Positions 23,764 through 35,026 of a stretch of DNA of 64,000 nt are shown here, piece by piece. The stretch is from the NCBI GenBank assembly GCA_018350325.1, contig JAEVLN010000004.1, positions 3,596,001-3,660,000 of the forward strand, written 5' to 3'. Each line of letters opens with the position of its first letter. Position 1 is the stretch's first letter. Below the pieces are notes generated by a model, which ran no database searches, had not been told where the DNA came from, and was given only the letters and a program-made list of their open reading frames with translations. This DNA is from Globodera rostochiensis. Lineage: Eukaryota; Nematoda; Chromadorea; Rhabditida; Heteroderidae. A program made the position numbers and the translations under genes.

Positions 23764-24967
23764 TCAAATCGGGGAAGACTTTCGATGAAACGATATTCAT
23801 TGATCTTCTGGACTGTTTAGAAAGCCATCTTCCAAAGCATAAAATACCCTGACAAATGTGTTCGAGCATTTCCAAAAAAGATCAGAGAATTGTAAAAAGA
23901 ATGTTTGTGCTTTTTATCCCTTTTAAATCGTTTGATAGCCAAACCGACCTTATTGTTATTATCAATGTGTCATTTTATGCATAATTACGGTATGCGAATG
24001 AATAATATGTGTGAATGATGATACTGTATTTGGTTGTTACCGTATCGGTCTGTCCAGTGATTGTCACAGTATTACCTTTCCCCCCCCCCGAGGCGTACAC
24101 AGAACGATTGCCTTTTTACCCTGCCTTTTAAACGGACGACTTAGCTATTTCCCACTTCTCAGTATACGGTAATTTCGCTATGTCTTACCCAAATCATCGC
24201 GTACAGTAATCTTTGTCAATGTCGCGAGCAAAAGATACCGTAAACCTTTTCCCGAAAATTAAAATTATTTCCGCCAATTGGTTTCGTTAAACAATTATTT
24301 CCACATCTGGGTCGACGCCGCCGCGGCGCGCGATCATGCCACTTTCATGAAATATCCGGTGTTTGCAGGACCTTCCGCCCGTTCTCTGCGCTTTCTTTCC
24401 TTTCGAGACGGGTCAAACCCCGCGGGCGATCGCTGATGTTCCGCAAAATGGAGGGCGCTGACCTGATCAATGGCTGCTGATCAATCTATCGACTTTGATC
24501 AGTTTGGCGGGTGATCGGACATTCCCTCCGACCGGCGCACTTTTCGTCTCCTTCCAAAAAGCGCCGATTTATTTCTTATTAAGTCCTCCTGAACTGTGAC
24601 AACAAATAAAGAAGCAAAACATTCGCCGATCGGCTGACCGACAAAATCGAACAAAGGCTGAAACAATCGTATCAAAGTCCACGGCATCGTTTGTTAGCAA
24701 CGATTAACAATCGGTGAGAATTTAATTAACCAATTCTTTACACTTTTAACAAAAAATTAAGGCATATTTAAGTTCGAATTGGAAACTGAAAAGAGATGAC
24801 GTCATCAACAAGCGCAGAAAGTCATAATGAAAGGTAATTAGGCATTACGACTTAGGTGTTTAGTTTTATAATTATTGTTTAATTTAATTAAATTAAATAT
24901 TTTCTTAGGGACAATTTGTCGATGTTTCAGATTTACGCGACTTTGCCCAACGAAGGAGGCGTTATGG
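23764..24967. other. Intergenic between the two collagens
   Basis: 1.2 kb; probable promoter of collagen 2. Repeated tgatca words around 24470-24500. No coding exon supported apart from possible upstream codons of collagen 2 from 24925. Confidence 0.5.
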
Positions 24968-26562
24968 ATGCGTCATTGGGTGTATCGGTGCGTCACCGGC
25001 CTTCAAATTGCCTTCAGGTCTCCAGCCAACGAAAATTGGCAAAAAAAATTATGCGAATTTCCAAATCGGCGAGAAATGACACTTAAATTGATCAATATCT
25101 GACTGATCTCAATTTGAGTACAGATCATTTTGAAAGAACTTCTAGCTGATCAGCAAGACCAAATCATTTTCGGCAAACAAAAAAAGCGATTTTAGCTGTC
25201 TATCCATGCTGGTTGTGGCATTGAGTGTTCCGTTGATGTACAGCCAAGTGCAGACCACGCTGCATTATGTGCACGAGCAAATGCACTTTTGCGAGCAGTC
25301 CGTCATGGACGCGCAGCTGGCGCTACAATCCCGCGTGCACACTGCACGCACCAATCGAACAGCACGGCAGACAGAATACGACGACGGGGGCGGCGGTATG
25401 CCGTCACTTGGCACCGGACAACCCATCGAGACGGAGTGCCCGGGCTGCTGCATCCCCGGCCCGCCTGGACCGCGCGGACCCGCGGGACAGCCGGGCAATT
25501 ATTTTGATATAAAATTTTAAATATTCAAATTTTAAATGTTCGTCAAACCTTCTAAAAACATAAACACACAAACCTTTACTATTCTGACGTTCAGGAACGC
25601 CTGGAAAGCCCGGATCAGCCGGCAAACCGGGCTCTCCCGGACTTTCACCCAACCAAACGTGTCCAATCTCGGTCAAGCGGGAGCCTCCGCCGTGCCGACC
25701 TTGCCCAAAGGGCCCGCCAGGAATCAAAGGCTGGCCCGGCTTTCCGGGCGACGTGGGCCCGGTGGGCGCCCCCGGCGAAAAGGGCCGAGACGGGGACGAC
25801 GGAGTGACCGGTGAGTGCAGTAAAGGCATAATCACTTAAAAGTTTAGAAAGTGCCGTAAAGACTTTCCTTTTTTATTGTGGCAATATCAAATCATTAATA
25901 AATAAATGGCCGGCGCCCGACTCATTTTAACCGAATTTCCTTTCAATTTAGGCGAGCCTGGGCCTCAAGGTCCGCCAGGCTTTAGAGGAGCTCCCGGAGC
26001 CCCCGGAGATAAAGGCGAAACCCCGAAAGGTGGGGGGGGGGGGAGTTGGAAGACATTTTATTTTAAATCCCAAAAACAGGCGAAGTCCGAGAAGGCCCTC
26101 CGGGCGACCCGGGTCCACCGGGACCAATTGGAGCCAGCGGAGTACCTGGACTTCCTGGTCGAAATGGACAGACCGGGCCACAGGGAGGTTAAGCGTTTCC
26201 GGATTTTGAAAAAAAAAAAAATTTCTAAACATTTTTAAGATCGAGGCTATCCTGGCAATCCGGGAGAGCCCGGAGAACCCGGATACCCCGGACCCGAAGG
26301 TAAAATTATCGAGAGAAAATCTGTCGAAACTCTGTGTTTTAGGCTCTCCTGGCCTTCAAGGCCCACCAGGACAGCCCGGGGTCTGCGTCTGCCAGGTCGG
26401 AAGTCACAATGTTATGGCACTAACAGTTGGCGTTCTTTGCAGAACATCGATTCCGTCATTGTGGCCGGCCCGGACCCGTCCCAGCCCCGACTGGCCGAGT
26501 CCGCCCAGGTACAGTACCCCTCCTACAACACACAACCGGCCAACGAATACGGTGGACGCTGA
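24968..26562 (+). CDS. Cuticle collagen 2
   Basis: Second cuticle collagen. Exons 24968-25017, 25196-25494, 25595-25810, 25952-26029, 26080-26187, 26240-26299, 26343-26395 and 26443-26562 sum to 984 nt, 327 aa. The splice at 25017/25196 builds the N-terminal membrane segment YRCVTGLQIAFSCLSMLVV continuing into VPLMYSQVQTTLHYVHEQ and MHFCEQ. NRTARQTEYDD may be a processing region. CPGCCIPGPPGPRGPAGQPG opens the Gly-X-Y region; CPISVKREPPPCRPCPKG is the interruption, and GVCVCQ ends it. The C-terminus ANEYGGR is Tyr-containing. The intron after 25494 is GC-AG. The true start may lie further upstream, since only seven residues precede the helix with this ATG; tttcag at 24929-24934 could be a trans-splice acceptor. 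Confidence 0.9.
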
Positions 26563-26812
26563 TCGATCAACATAGAAAACTGATTTGTTAACGTTGAATT
26601 TCTGGTTAAAAATATATTTTATTGATAAATTATATTTTCAAATGTTAATTCATTACTACAAATCCGAGACATTTAAAGCAACAATAAACAGAGGTTTTAC
26701 CTAATTAGAAGGGTCAGAGGGAGTCCCACCCTACAAAACTATACCAACTGAGTTTTTTCCTTGAAGCAATTTGTACAAAACTTTTACAATTTTTCATGGT
26801 TTTTCTTTTCAG

Positions 26813-27691
26813 TCAATCCTCCTTTTTGCCACTTTTTGAATAGCCTCCCCGCGGGGTCCTCAATGTCAGGCAAAGTCCCACCAGAAACACCTCCACAACT
26901 CCGTAGAAACATTCGTGGACGCACGGCAGCAGACGTTGACGCATCTAAAACAAAATTTAAAAAAATCTGTCATTTGAATTTAAGAGCCAACAAAATGCCT
27001 AAAACTTTGCCTGAACGGCTCGAGCCAGTCCGCTGACCATCCCTAAACAAAACGCCAATCGAAGCAATGCCCAAACGGACTTTTTTTGGTGTGAGAAGTT
27101 GGCGTAACTGTTTTAAATTTAACGGTAAATGAAAGCCGTTAATGAATTAGCTAACCTTAACAGAAGCCATACGGCCAATGAGGAGAGGCCGCCGTGAAGT
27201 GTCCGTTCCCAAAGGCCCACCTGTGCCAATTGTTGGTCCAGAATGGAAATTGCCGATTTGTCCGCGCCCATTGAACCCTAAAACTATTTTATTTTGATAA
27301 TGATTTAAATATTTTTATGTAATTTCTGATTTCCCTCAAATATAAAAGGAATTGCTGCATTAATTGATGTTTTTGCCTGTTCGGAGACGGCATGCTGGTT
27401 GAGGGCCCACAAATAGCCGTGCATCCAAATTGGGCTAAACAAAAAGTCCCAAAGTTGCGCACTCAAAAAGGTGGCCACACAGAGGCGGAAGGCGAAGCAC
27501 AAAGCGCGCCGAAATGACAATTCTCGGGCGCCAATCCTTTAAAACATTTTTATTAAAATATTTTAATAAAAAGGAAAAGTCAAATTATAAATTTAATTAA
27601 ATGGAAAATGCTTTGACCAGTCGCCGTCTGCGAAGAACAGCGGTTGGCCATTGGCGGGATCTGTTCGCTTTTCGTTTTCATTTTCTTTCAT
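26813..27691 (-). CDS. Unrecognised four-helix membrane protein
   Basis: I do not recognise the family. Five exons (27691-27618, 27536-27377, 27277-27156, 27107-27011, 26944-26813) sum to 585 nt, 194 aa, in phase throughout. A charged N-terminus (MKENENEKRTDPANG) precedes four hydrophobic segments: RRALCFAFRLCVATFLSA, GGLSSLAVWLLLSYA, VWALLRLAFCLGMVSGL and CFYGVVEVFLVGLCLTL, with a basic tail ending KSGKKED. Two introns (after 27377 and after 27011) are GC-AG. The ATG sits one base after a ttttttag acceptor, so SL trans-splicing may define the 5' end. It lies convergent to collagen 2, with 250 bp between the stops. Confidence 0.7.
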
Positions 27692-28576
27692 TCTAAAAAA
27701 TTGTTAAAAATAAATTTTTTAATATAAAGGCACAAATTTGCGATGAATGAATGGAATGAGACGAAGAAATGGGCGATTGAGAGGCGAGCGACGAGCGACC
27801 TTGACAATCGGAGGCCCAACCAAATTTTGAATCAATACTTAAGACAATTTCAAGTAATTTCTCAATTTAAGAAATTGAGACTAAATTATAAATAGAACAA
27901 AAAAGACTTAAAATATATTTATAAACTCAAATTTAATTGTTTAAATGACGTTTCAATAAAATGTTTCTCTCCGCTAACATCCATTTGGCTTACAAATTAG
28001 CGCTAAAAACTTTTTTGGGGTTTTCGAAGGCTTTTTGAACTAAAACAACTCCAATTAAATGGAAGTGTTAGCATTAATATAACAAAAAAGTTCATTAATC
28101 TCGCCGAATCATCTAAAATAAAATAATTTAACCTCAGCCCCCGTCGAATTTCAAATCGAATGCAAAACGATCAATTTCAGGGATTGAAAGTCCCCCCCCC
28201 CCCGCCGCCCAATTCCGACCCGATCAGACCGATCGGTCGCTTTTTGGGTGCTCACTTTTCAGGCGGAGAGTCCCCTCCAATCGTCGGCCCCCCCCCCTCC
28301 GTTTAATGAGCAAAAAGTGTCCAAACAATCCGGTTACCGCCTCCTCTGGGAGGTCAGGGATGGGATGGACCTCCGAATCCCCAAAATTCCCCCTCCACCG
28401 ATCACCCAGCCTCGATCAATTTTGTCGTCGAACTGTTCCCTCCCCCCCCCCCGTCCAATTTCTGTTAGCCTAGCTCCGATTGCCTTCATATTTTTTTACC
28501 ATTTTTCTTCCCGTCCAAATTCCCAAAAATTAAAAAATTTGGATAATTCTGCTGAAAAAGGTTAGGCAAAGAAAAT
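27692..28576. other. Divergent intergenic spacer
   Basis: AT-rich, then C-runs at 28190-28205, 28290 and 28440. No gene seen. Confidence 0.5.
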
Positions 28577-31500
28577 ATGGGCCAAAACAACAACGGACGG
28601 CCATGCCGGACACAGCTGGTCGTGGCATGGGCTCATCGACTAATCATTCTGTTACTGCTTGCCTGCCCATCAGACATGGCGCACGCATCATTCAGTAGAC
28701 TTTTTATGAAGTAGGGGACGGAATCCCTCCCGTTCGGGCGCAACTTTCGGGAAAACACCCGAGTCACCCGGGATTTAAAAATATTTAATTCGTTAACAAA
28801 CAATATAGGTAAAGCATATTTATTTTTGATCTCGGAAATTTCGCTTTTTAAAAATAATTGTTTTTGGAGACATTTTTGGGCTTTTCGAAAGGACCATTCT
28901 CAAATAGCATAACCGGTGCACGTAAAGGGAAAGCCCAAAAAAGTTTAAAAATCATTGCAATCCGGAATCCGGTCCCGGCCGGGCAGAACTCCCTAATTAT
29001 AAATAATAAAAATGGCCCTTTTACCCAAATAAAAATGAAATTATGCGCAGGTTGGCCAAGGGCGCGGATTCCGTTTGAAGACGACCCCCGGCTGCTCGTC
29101 GACCCGGACCAGGCCGTCGCGTTGAACAACGCGCGCATGGACCTGCAGGTTCGCACATGCATTCGGCTGGTGCCGCGACGTGGCGAATCGGACTACGCTT
29201 ACTTCACCGACCTTGGCCCTCACATTGAGTGAGCTTTTAGCCACTTTTGACAAAAACAAAATAGCGCCATAATGGAAAAAGATTTTTGAAAATTTTATTG
29301 GAATTCGACAAAACTTTTTGGAAAAATTCAAATTCCGTTAGAGCTTGAAGACTCGAGTTAGACGACCCCCCCCCCCGGCGAGTGAATGGATTGACGCGGA
29401 TTGTTTTCTGTCCCTAATGGAGGGCATTTATTTGCCTAATTATGTCTTAATGTCGTCGACTAATTTATAAGGTGCTGGAACATGTTCGAACCGTTCCCGC
29501 CAAAAGGACGCATTTTGGTCAATGCTGGCATCTCGTGCCTGGAGCCAATGCGACGACCTCATCGGCCGCGACGCGTGTTCAGCGACTGTGAGTTAATTGT
29601 GTCAATTCTGGTAATAACGATATGCTTAAAACGAAGTGTCCAATTAATTGATAAGAATGCCATTGAATGTTGAATGATCAATTAGTGATCTGGCCCAATT
29701 CAAAAGGAATTGCCAATTAACTCAGGTGACATTGAGTACGTGAACCACCTGTACAATTGCCCTCGGCGGCGCAAGTCGTCTCCGATTTGTCCGGCCGGTC
29801 GTCTGATCATGGCCAAGCCGATTGAGCTGCGCCAGCAACGGACCACGACCATAGCCGGGGATGAGGAGGAAATGGACGCGACGACGTCAACGAGGACGAC
29901 GACGGCGGCGGCGGCGGCGGCAGTGGCGGGGATGGAAGAAGAAGGGGAGGAAGGACAGGGGGACGAGGAAGAGGGGGCGGAAGGCATGAACACCACGACG
30001 GCGGAGATGGAGACGGAATTGGAAGAGAATGGGGATGGGGAGGAGGAAGAAGTTGCAGACGGACGAGACGGAGCAGTACAGCCCATGGAGGGGCCCGAGG
30101 TGCAGATATGGCAGTGAGTGATGTCCCTAATTTGCGCTCGGTTCCAAAGCGTTTACAGTTCAAGAACCGGTTCCTGACTAAAAAAATAACTAAAAATTTT
30201 GTAAGCGCTTCTGAACAGGAACTGAAAGAAAATGGGAACCGGACATCACTCGTTGGGGGTTAGCTTTTGCTTAATAGACAAACGGCAACAATTTTTGATC
30301 TGAATTTTGGGTTTTAAGAGTTTGACGAGCTTTTGATCATAAAATATTTAGGCCAAAGAAAGTTTGGGCAGTTTACAAAACGCCGCCTCAACAACCGTTT
30401 TGCCAAGCGGGAGAACGGAGTCGGAAATGGAGTTTGAAACTGTTGACGAGATGCTCGGGACAACAATGACAACAATTCATGAATCCGTTGAAGACATCAC
30501 TTTAAAACAGTCTCAGGAACATTTGGAGACGACGACAACGGCGGGTGGGGAAGAGACGATGCCCGAGGGTGCAATGACAAGCCATGCAACGGCACTAGCC
30601 CTTGAAATAACGGAAATAATGCCAGAAGCAACAACAACAACGAGTTCAATGCCCGAGGCGACTACATTCACCACAATAACAACAATTGCCATTCCTCAAC
30701 CGACCACAACTGCAGCAAAGACAGCAGGAGAGCTGCCGAAAACAACAACAACTGAAGTGACCATGCCGAACTTGACGACGGCAATGGGTACCACTGTGGA
30801 AAGGACATCACAACAGCCTGAAACGACGGAGCCTAGCACAACACCAATGCAAGTCGGTGGTGAGGTTGGTCACCCAACGAACAGAACCGGCATTTTTCAA
30901 ACATTTCAAATAAGGAAAATTGTTTTTACTAAATAATACCTGAAAGTGACTACTAATTTTAGCATTCAACAACCTTTTTCTGGACTACAATGCTCAGCAG
31001 TTCTTCAGCTTCAACGGTTCCATGGCCAATCATTACTGATCGGACAATAGTTGAGGGCGCAACGACGGTAGATGCTCCACCTCATCCTCAAGATGAAACG
31101 GAATTGCCATTACGACATCCATTGCCTCTGATGATGACTCTAATGTAGGTTTTTGCATTACTTATTACCAAAAGTCCTTTTTGTAGTACCACAACAACAA
31201 CCACAACAATTGCGCCGCCACCGCCCGATTGGGTACGTTCAGTGGAAGAGTCCTTCCGTGCCGGTGATGGAGACGTGGGCCGGAAGGTGAAGAGCACCAC
31301 AACGACAACAAGGACGAGAACTTCGAGCAGTACATCTGAGGAGGAAAAGCAACCATCCGGTAGCAACAGCATAGAACCGCCAAAACCGAGGCCAATACGG
31401 CCGGACAGCGAGCAGAGCGTGGATGTGGACGAAAAATCCAGCCGACCAGTGGTGGTGGGCGTGATCCAAATACCGTCCGGCTCCGGTTTTGCCATCCGGG

Positions 31501-32655
31501 AGAAGACCAAGGTGTGCAAGACGGACATAAAGTCGAAATAGACCGTTCTTAGCCATTGAAAGAATGCATTACATCCTAATGATCAATGTTATGCCTTTTG
31601 AAGATAACCAAGGTGGTTGAGAAGACCAAATACATCGGCCCATGTGGATCGGCGTGTCATTACGGTATAATAAATGATTTTTGCATTTCTATTCCTTCCA
31701 AAATAAAAAACATTCATCAAGATGGCCAACTGGTCCGACTTTACCGGTCGGCAAACAACAATCCGCCAGTAATGGACCATTTTTACACAACAGAACGGCT
31801 TGAGCAGCATCTGATGGCTGCCCAGGGCTTCGTAATGGAGCGTAAGAAAACATTTCAGAAGCTTTAGATCGATCATTTTATATCCCTAACCGAAAATTAA
31901 TTTGAGCTTCAATGGGCTTCCTGGGACGGAATCAAATCGACCCAAATTGCACCTGTATACGGCCGCTGTACAGACTGTATTCTGAATTTGCAAGTAATTC
32001 TGCCAATCATTCAAATTTAGTCCTTTAATTTTCTCTTTTGGCATTCTGCAGAAGATCATTTTCTGACTGCATCAGAGCAGGAAAAGTCCATCGCGGAGGG
32101 ACTGCTTGGCTATGTGCACGAGCGCATTTTGGGGTACTGCACCAATGAGCCCGGTTGCGGCGCGTACGTGCCGTTGTACCGCTTTTTTAGCGCTGTGAAC
32201 CGGGGTTTGATTTTTATTGAAAATAAATTAAATTTTATCAATTTTTCTGCTGGATTTTAATTACCGGCGGCTGGACGGACGTAAACAATAAAATTTTGGA
32301 AAAAATTTATTCGGACAAAAAAAATAGCCATTTGAACAAGAATGAAGGAACGGTTATTGACTCGTTCCTCACGAACTTATTTTTTTGTCTAATTTTAATA
32401 ATAAGATTTTTGTATTTTGATTAGACCATTTCTACACGGCCGATCAACAGGTGGGTGTTTATTTGCTCAATTTATGAAATATTTATTCAGGAAATGCATT
32501 ATTATAAAACGCATGCGGAGCTCACATACGCATTCGAAAAGATTGAGTTGGTACAGCGAATAAATTATAAAAATTTAAGTCAAAAAAATTCGCATTTTTT
32601 TAGAACGAACATTTCAAAAAATTCGAATTGTAAAAACGACGAATTTTCCGACTAA
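28577..32655 (+). CDS. Secreted Thr-rich protein with DUF5648-like repeats
   Basis: The first exon gives MGQNNNGRPCRTQLVVAWAH and a hydrophobic core LIILLLLACPSDMAHA, a plausible signal peptide. Following exons: about 29052-29229 (ARIPFEDDPRLLVDPDQ), 29472-29590, 29726-30115 (ends in an acidic Glu/Thr tract), about 30353-30849 (very Thr-rich, mucin-like), 30962-31145, 31187 onward (Thr/Ser/Pro), about 31609-31665 (KYIGPCGSACHY), 31723 onward, 31912 onward, 32052 onward, 32426 onward and 32491. The C-terminal part carries repeats of the pattern LYR...DHFYT (VRLYRSANNN / DHFYTTERLEQH; LYRLYSEF / DHFLTASEQEK; LYRFFSAV / DHFYTADQQ), as in DUF5648. The function of that repeat is unknown. The last splice is uncertain; the end may be earlier, at gtacag 32550. 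It could be cuticle- or gland-secreted. Confidence 0.65.
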
Positions 32656-33196
32656 AAACATTCGTGCATAACTCACCAAAACAAAACTGCAGCAAAAATA
32701 TGCATTTGCATAAAAATGTCACCCTAATAATTGCTTTCATTACCGTGTATTTTGTCTGCCACCGGAGTTGACCCATAAAGGCATTTTCTGATCAGAGTGA
32801 TCACTACCCAAATTGTCAGATGCTACGTGTGGCAGCACAGTGCCAGTGCGAGGGGCTGTCCCGCAGTGCCATTGCTTGAAGAACGGGAACAACGGCTGGG
32901 CGTAAAAACGGACGAATTTCGAAGGCAGCAGCGATAGCCTTGACATGACAGCATCAATTTTTGTTAAAGACCATTTCCACCATTTTTAATGGATCGAAAC
33001 CTGCAGCAAATTCAGCCCAGATTCTGTTAACTTCCATCACATTATTAGATTTATCACCACAATAAATCCTATACTTCAGGAGCTCGGACGGATTCAGTCA
33101 TTGTTTTTATTGTTTATTTTAAAACACCAAATGTTATTTTGGAGCCCTCTTCTCGTTGTGCCAACATGCAAATTATCCATTTAGGAGGTGTAATAA
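32656..33196. other. Intergenic spacer before NDUFB2
   Basis: No exon could be supported. The final exon of the DUF5648-like gene could extend here. Confidence 0.4.
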
Positions 33197-35026
33197 ATGA
33201 TTATTTTTTCTGTCGGCGTTCGTTCGGCCCCCTCTTTTGGCCGTCTGTCCGGCGGCGCGTTCGCTAATTTGGCCAATTCACGTCGCCAATTTTCGCTGTC
33301 CGCCCCTCGCCCCGGTTATATCTTCGATTACTTCACAAAAGTTTGTATTTTCTTTGGGCTATTCTCAAAACTGCGGGCATTCACTTCCCTAAACCGTGAA
33401 GTGTAATTTTAAAGGGTTTTCTGTGATTTATTATAAAAAGAATTTGCAACAAAAAAGAATCGACTCAAAAAAAGTACTGGTTTCGGAACCGGTTCTGCTG
33501 TTTTCTCTCTTTCTCATTGTTTGTTGTATTGTGTTTAAAAATTCTTTTCAAAAGAATTTTTTAGGACCCCAAGGATATGGCACCTTTTCGTGAATACATT
33601 CCTCGCCCGACATGGGCAAAGCATGGCTTAGAAATGCCGTTGCGACAATTGTTGCCCGGGCATTATGGTAAATTTGGCAGGGAGTTAAAGAGGCCACAGC
33701 CATTATCATTTTAGATGATCCCGAATTCCACACGAAGGACCGCGAATATTTTGGTTCACCTCGTTTTGGTGACAAAATAGCGAAGGATTGTAAGTGCCGG
33801 AAGGGATTGGGTTAAAAACGTGCATTTTTTTAATGGAAAAGGGTCACCAAAAAACTATTTCCGGTGGTGGCTTTTGGTGAAGGCCTAAAGTCGTACAAAT
33901 ATTTTCATTTGGTTGTGTAAAGAGGTTTCCGTTTAATAAATTATTTGTTTAAATTGTCACTTAAAGTTTTTAATTTTTGAATCTTTTCAAAAAAAAAATG
34001 AAGCAAAAATAATATAAATTAGGTCAAAAGCATTTTTTTCAGAGCCGTCTATCGCCGAAATGCCACCGATGAAGATGAGCTATTTTTGTCTCGTGCCGTG
34101 CACAAATTTTTGTCCATCGTTTTTTGGTGCGTTTGCCCCACCAATTTTTGGGGAAGGGCGGGGCGGGCAAAGAGGCCAATTCCCTACGCAAAAATGCGGC
34201 AAAAAATGGCATCGACAGATTAAAAATAATGGAATTTATTTTTAACAATTAGAATAGAATAATAATAAAAGAATTCAACGATCGTTTTGCGACAGAAAAC
34301 ATTATGTGCTCTGAAATATAATACAAGTCATCAAATCAGAGTTCATTTTGATGCAAACAATTGAATTGAATAAGGAAAAACCCCCGGCGGCGCCAAATTG
34401 TTACTGCCGGAAGAAAAAATTAATTTTTTGTTAAAATTCTGGGGCTTTTTTGCTCGTTTTTAAGCTGGGTGACGGAAACCGGGTTTATTCTTCCCTTTCT
34501 CGCTTCATTTTTTGCTTTTACTTTGGGCAATTTTTAATTGTTTTTAAATCAAACTTAAAACTTTTTAATTATTCTTTTGTTCTATGACATTTTAGAACTA
34601 AAAATTTGTTATGAGTAAGGCTGAGATTTCTATGCACCAAAAATGGCCAAAATAATAATTAATAGAAAAAAATATTTTAAAAACTAATTAATTTAATTAT
34701 GCATTATTATCTAAATACTAAAATTGAACTCCGATTTAACTTTATTCCTCTCACAGGTACTGGTTCTTTTACACGCTGTACTGGCATCACGGGGAGATGT
34801 ACACGGTGAGTGTCCGGAATATTTTTTTGTTTGAAAACACAAAATAAAACTTTAAACTTCAAATTTGTGTAATTGGTTCTTTTTGTTGCAGGGTGAATGG
34901 TATTACCCGTACCATTACGAGTGGACGGACGAGGAACTTGGCATTCCGTCGGACGACGCGCCCGATCCGGAAGAGGGCCAATTTTGGGGTCATCCGGGCG
35001 CTATAATCGGCTCCTATCGCGGATAG
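33197..35026 (+). CDS. NDUFB2: NADH dehydrogenase 1 beta subcomplex subunit 2 (NDUFB2)
   Basis: Accessory subunit of mitochondrial complex I, inner membrane. Exons 33197-33340, 33565-33667, 33715-33789, 34045-34126, 34757-34805 and 34892-35026 sum to 588 nt, 195 aa. The N-terminus is a basic, acid-free mitochondrial presequence (RSAPSFGRLSGG, SRRQFSLSAPR). The diagnostic C-terminal part is a single helix FLSIVFWYWFFYTLYWHHGE followed by GEWYYPYHYEWTDEELGIP and SDD, matching the NDUFB2 end (WTDEELGIPPDD). A central region of about 70 aa (DPKDMAPFREYIPRP to FGDKIAKD) is additional compared with the ~105-aa human protein. aataaa at 35089-35096 is a likely polyadenylation signal. Confidence 0.87.
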
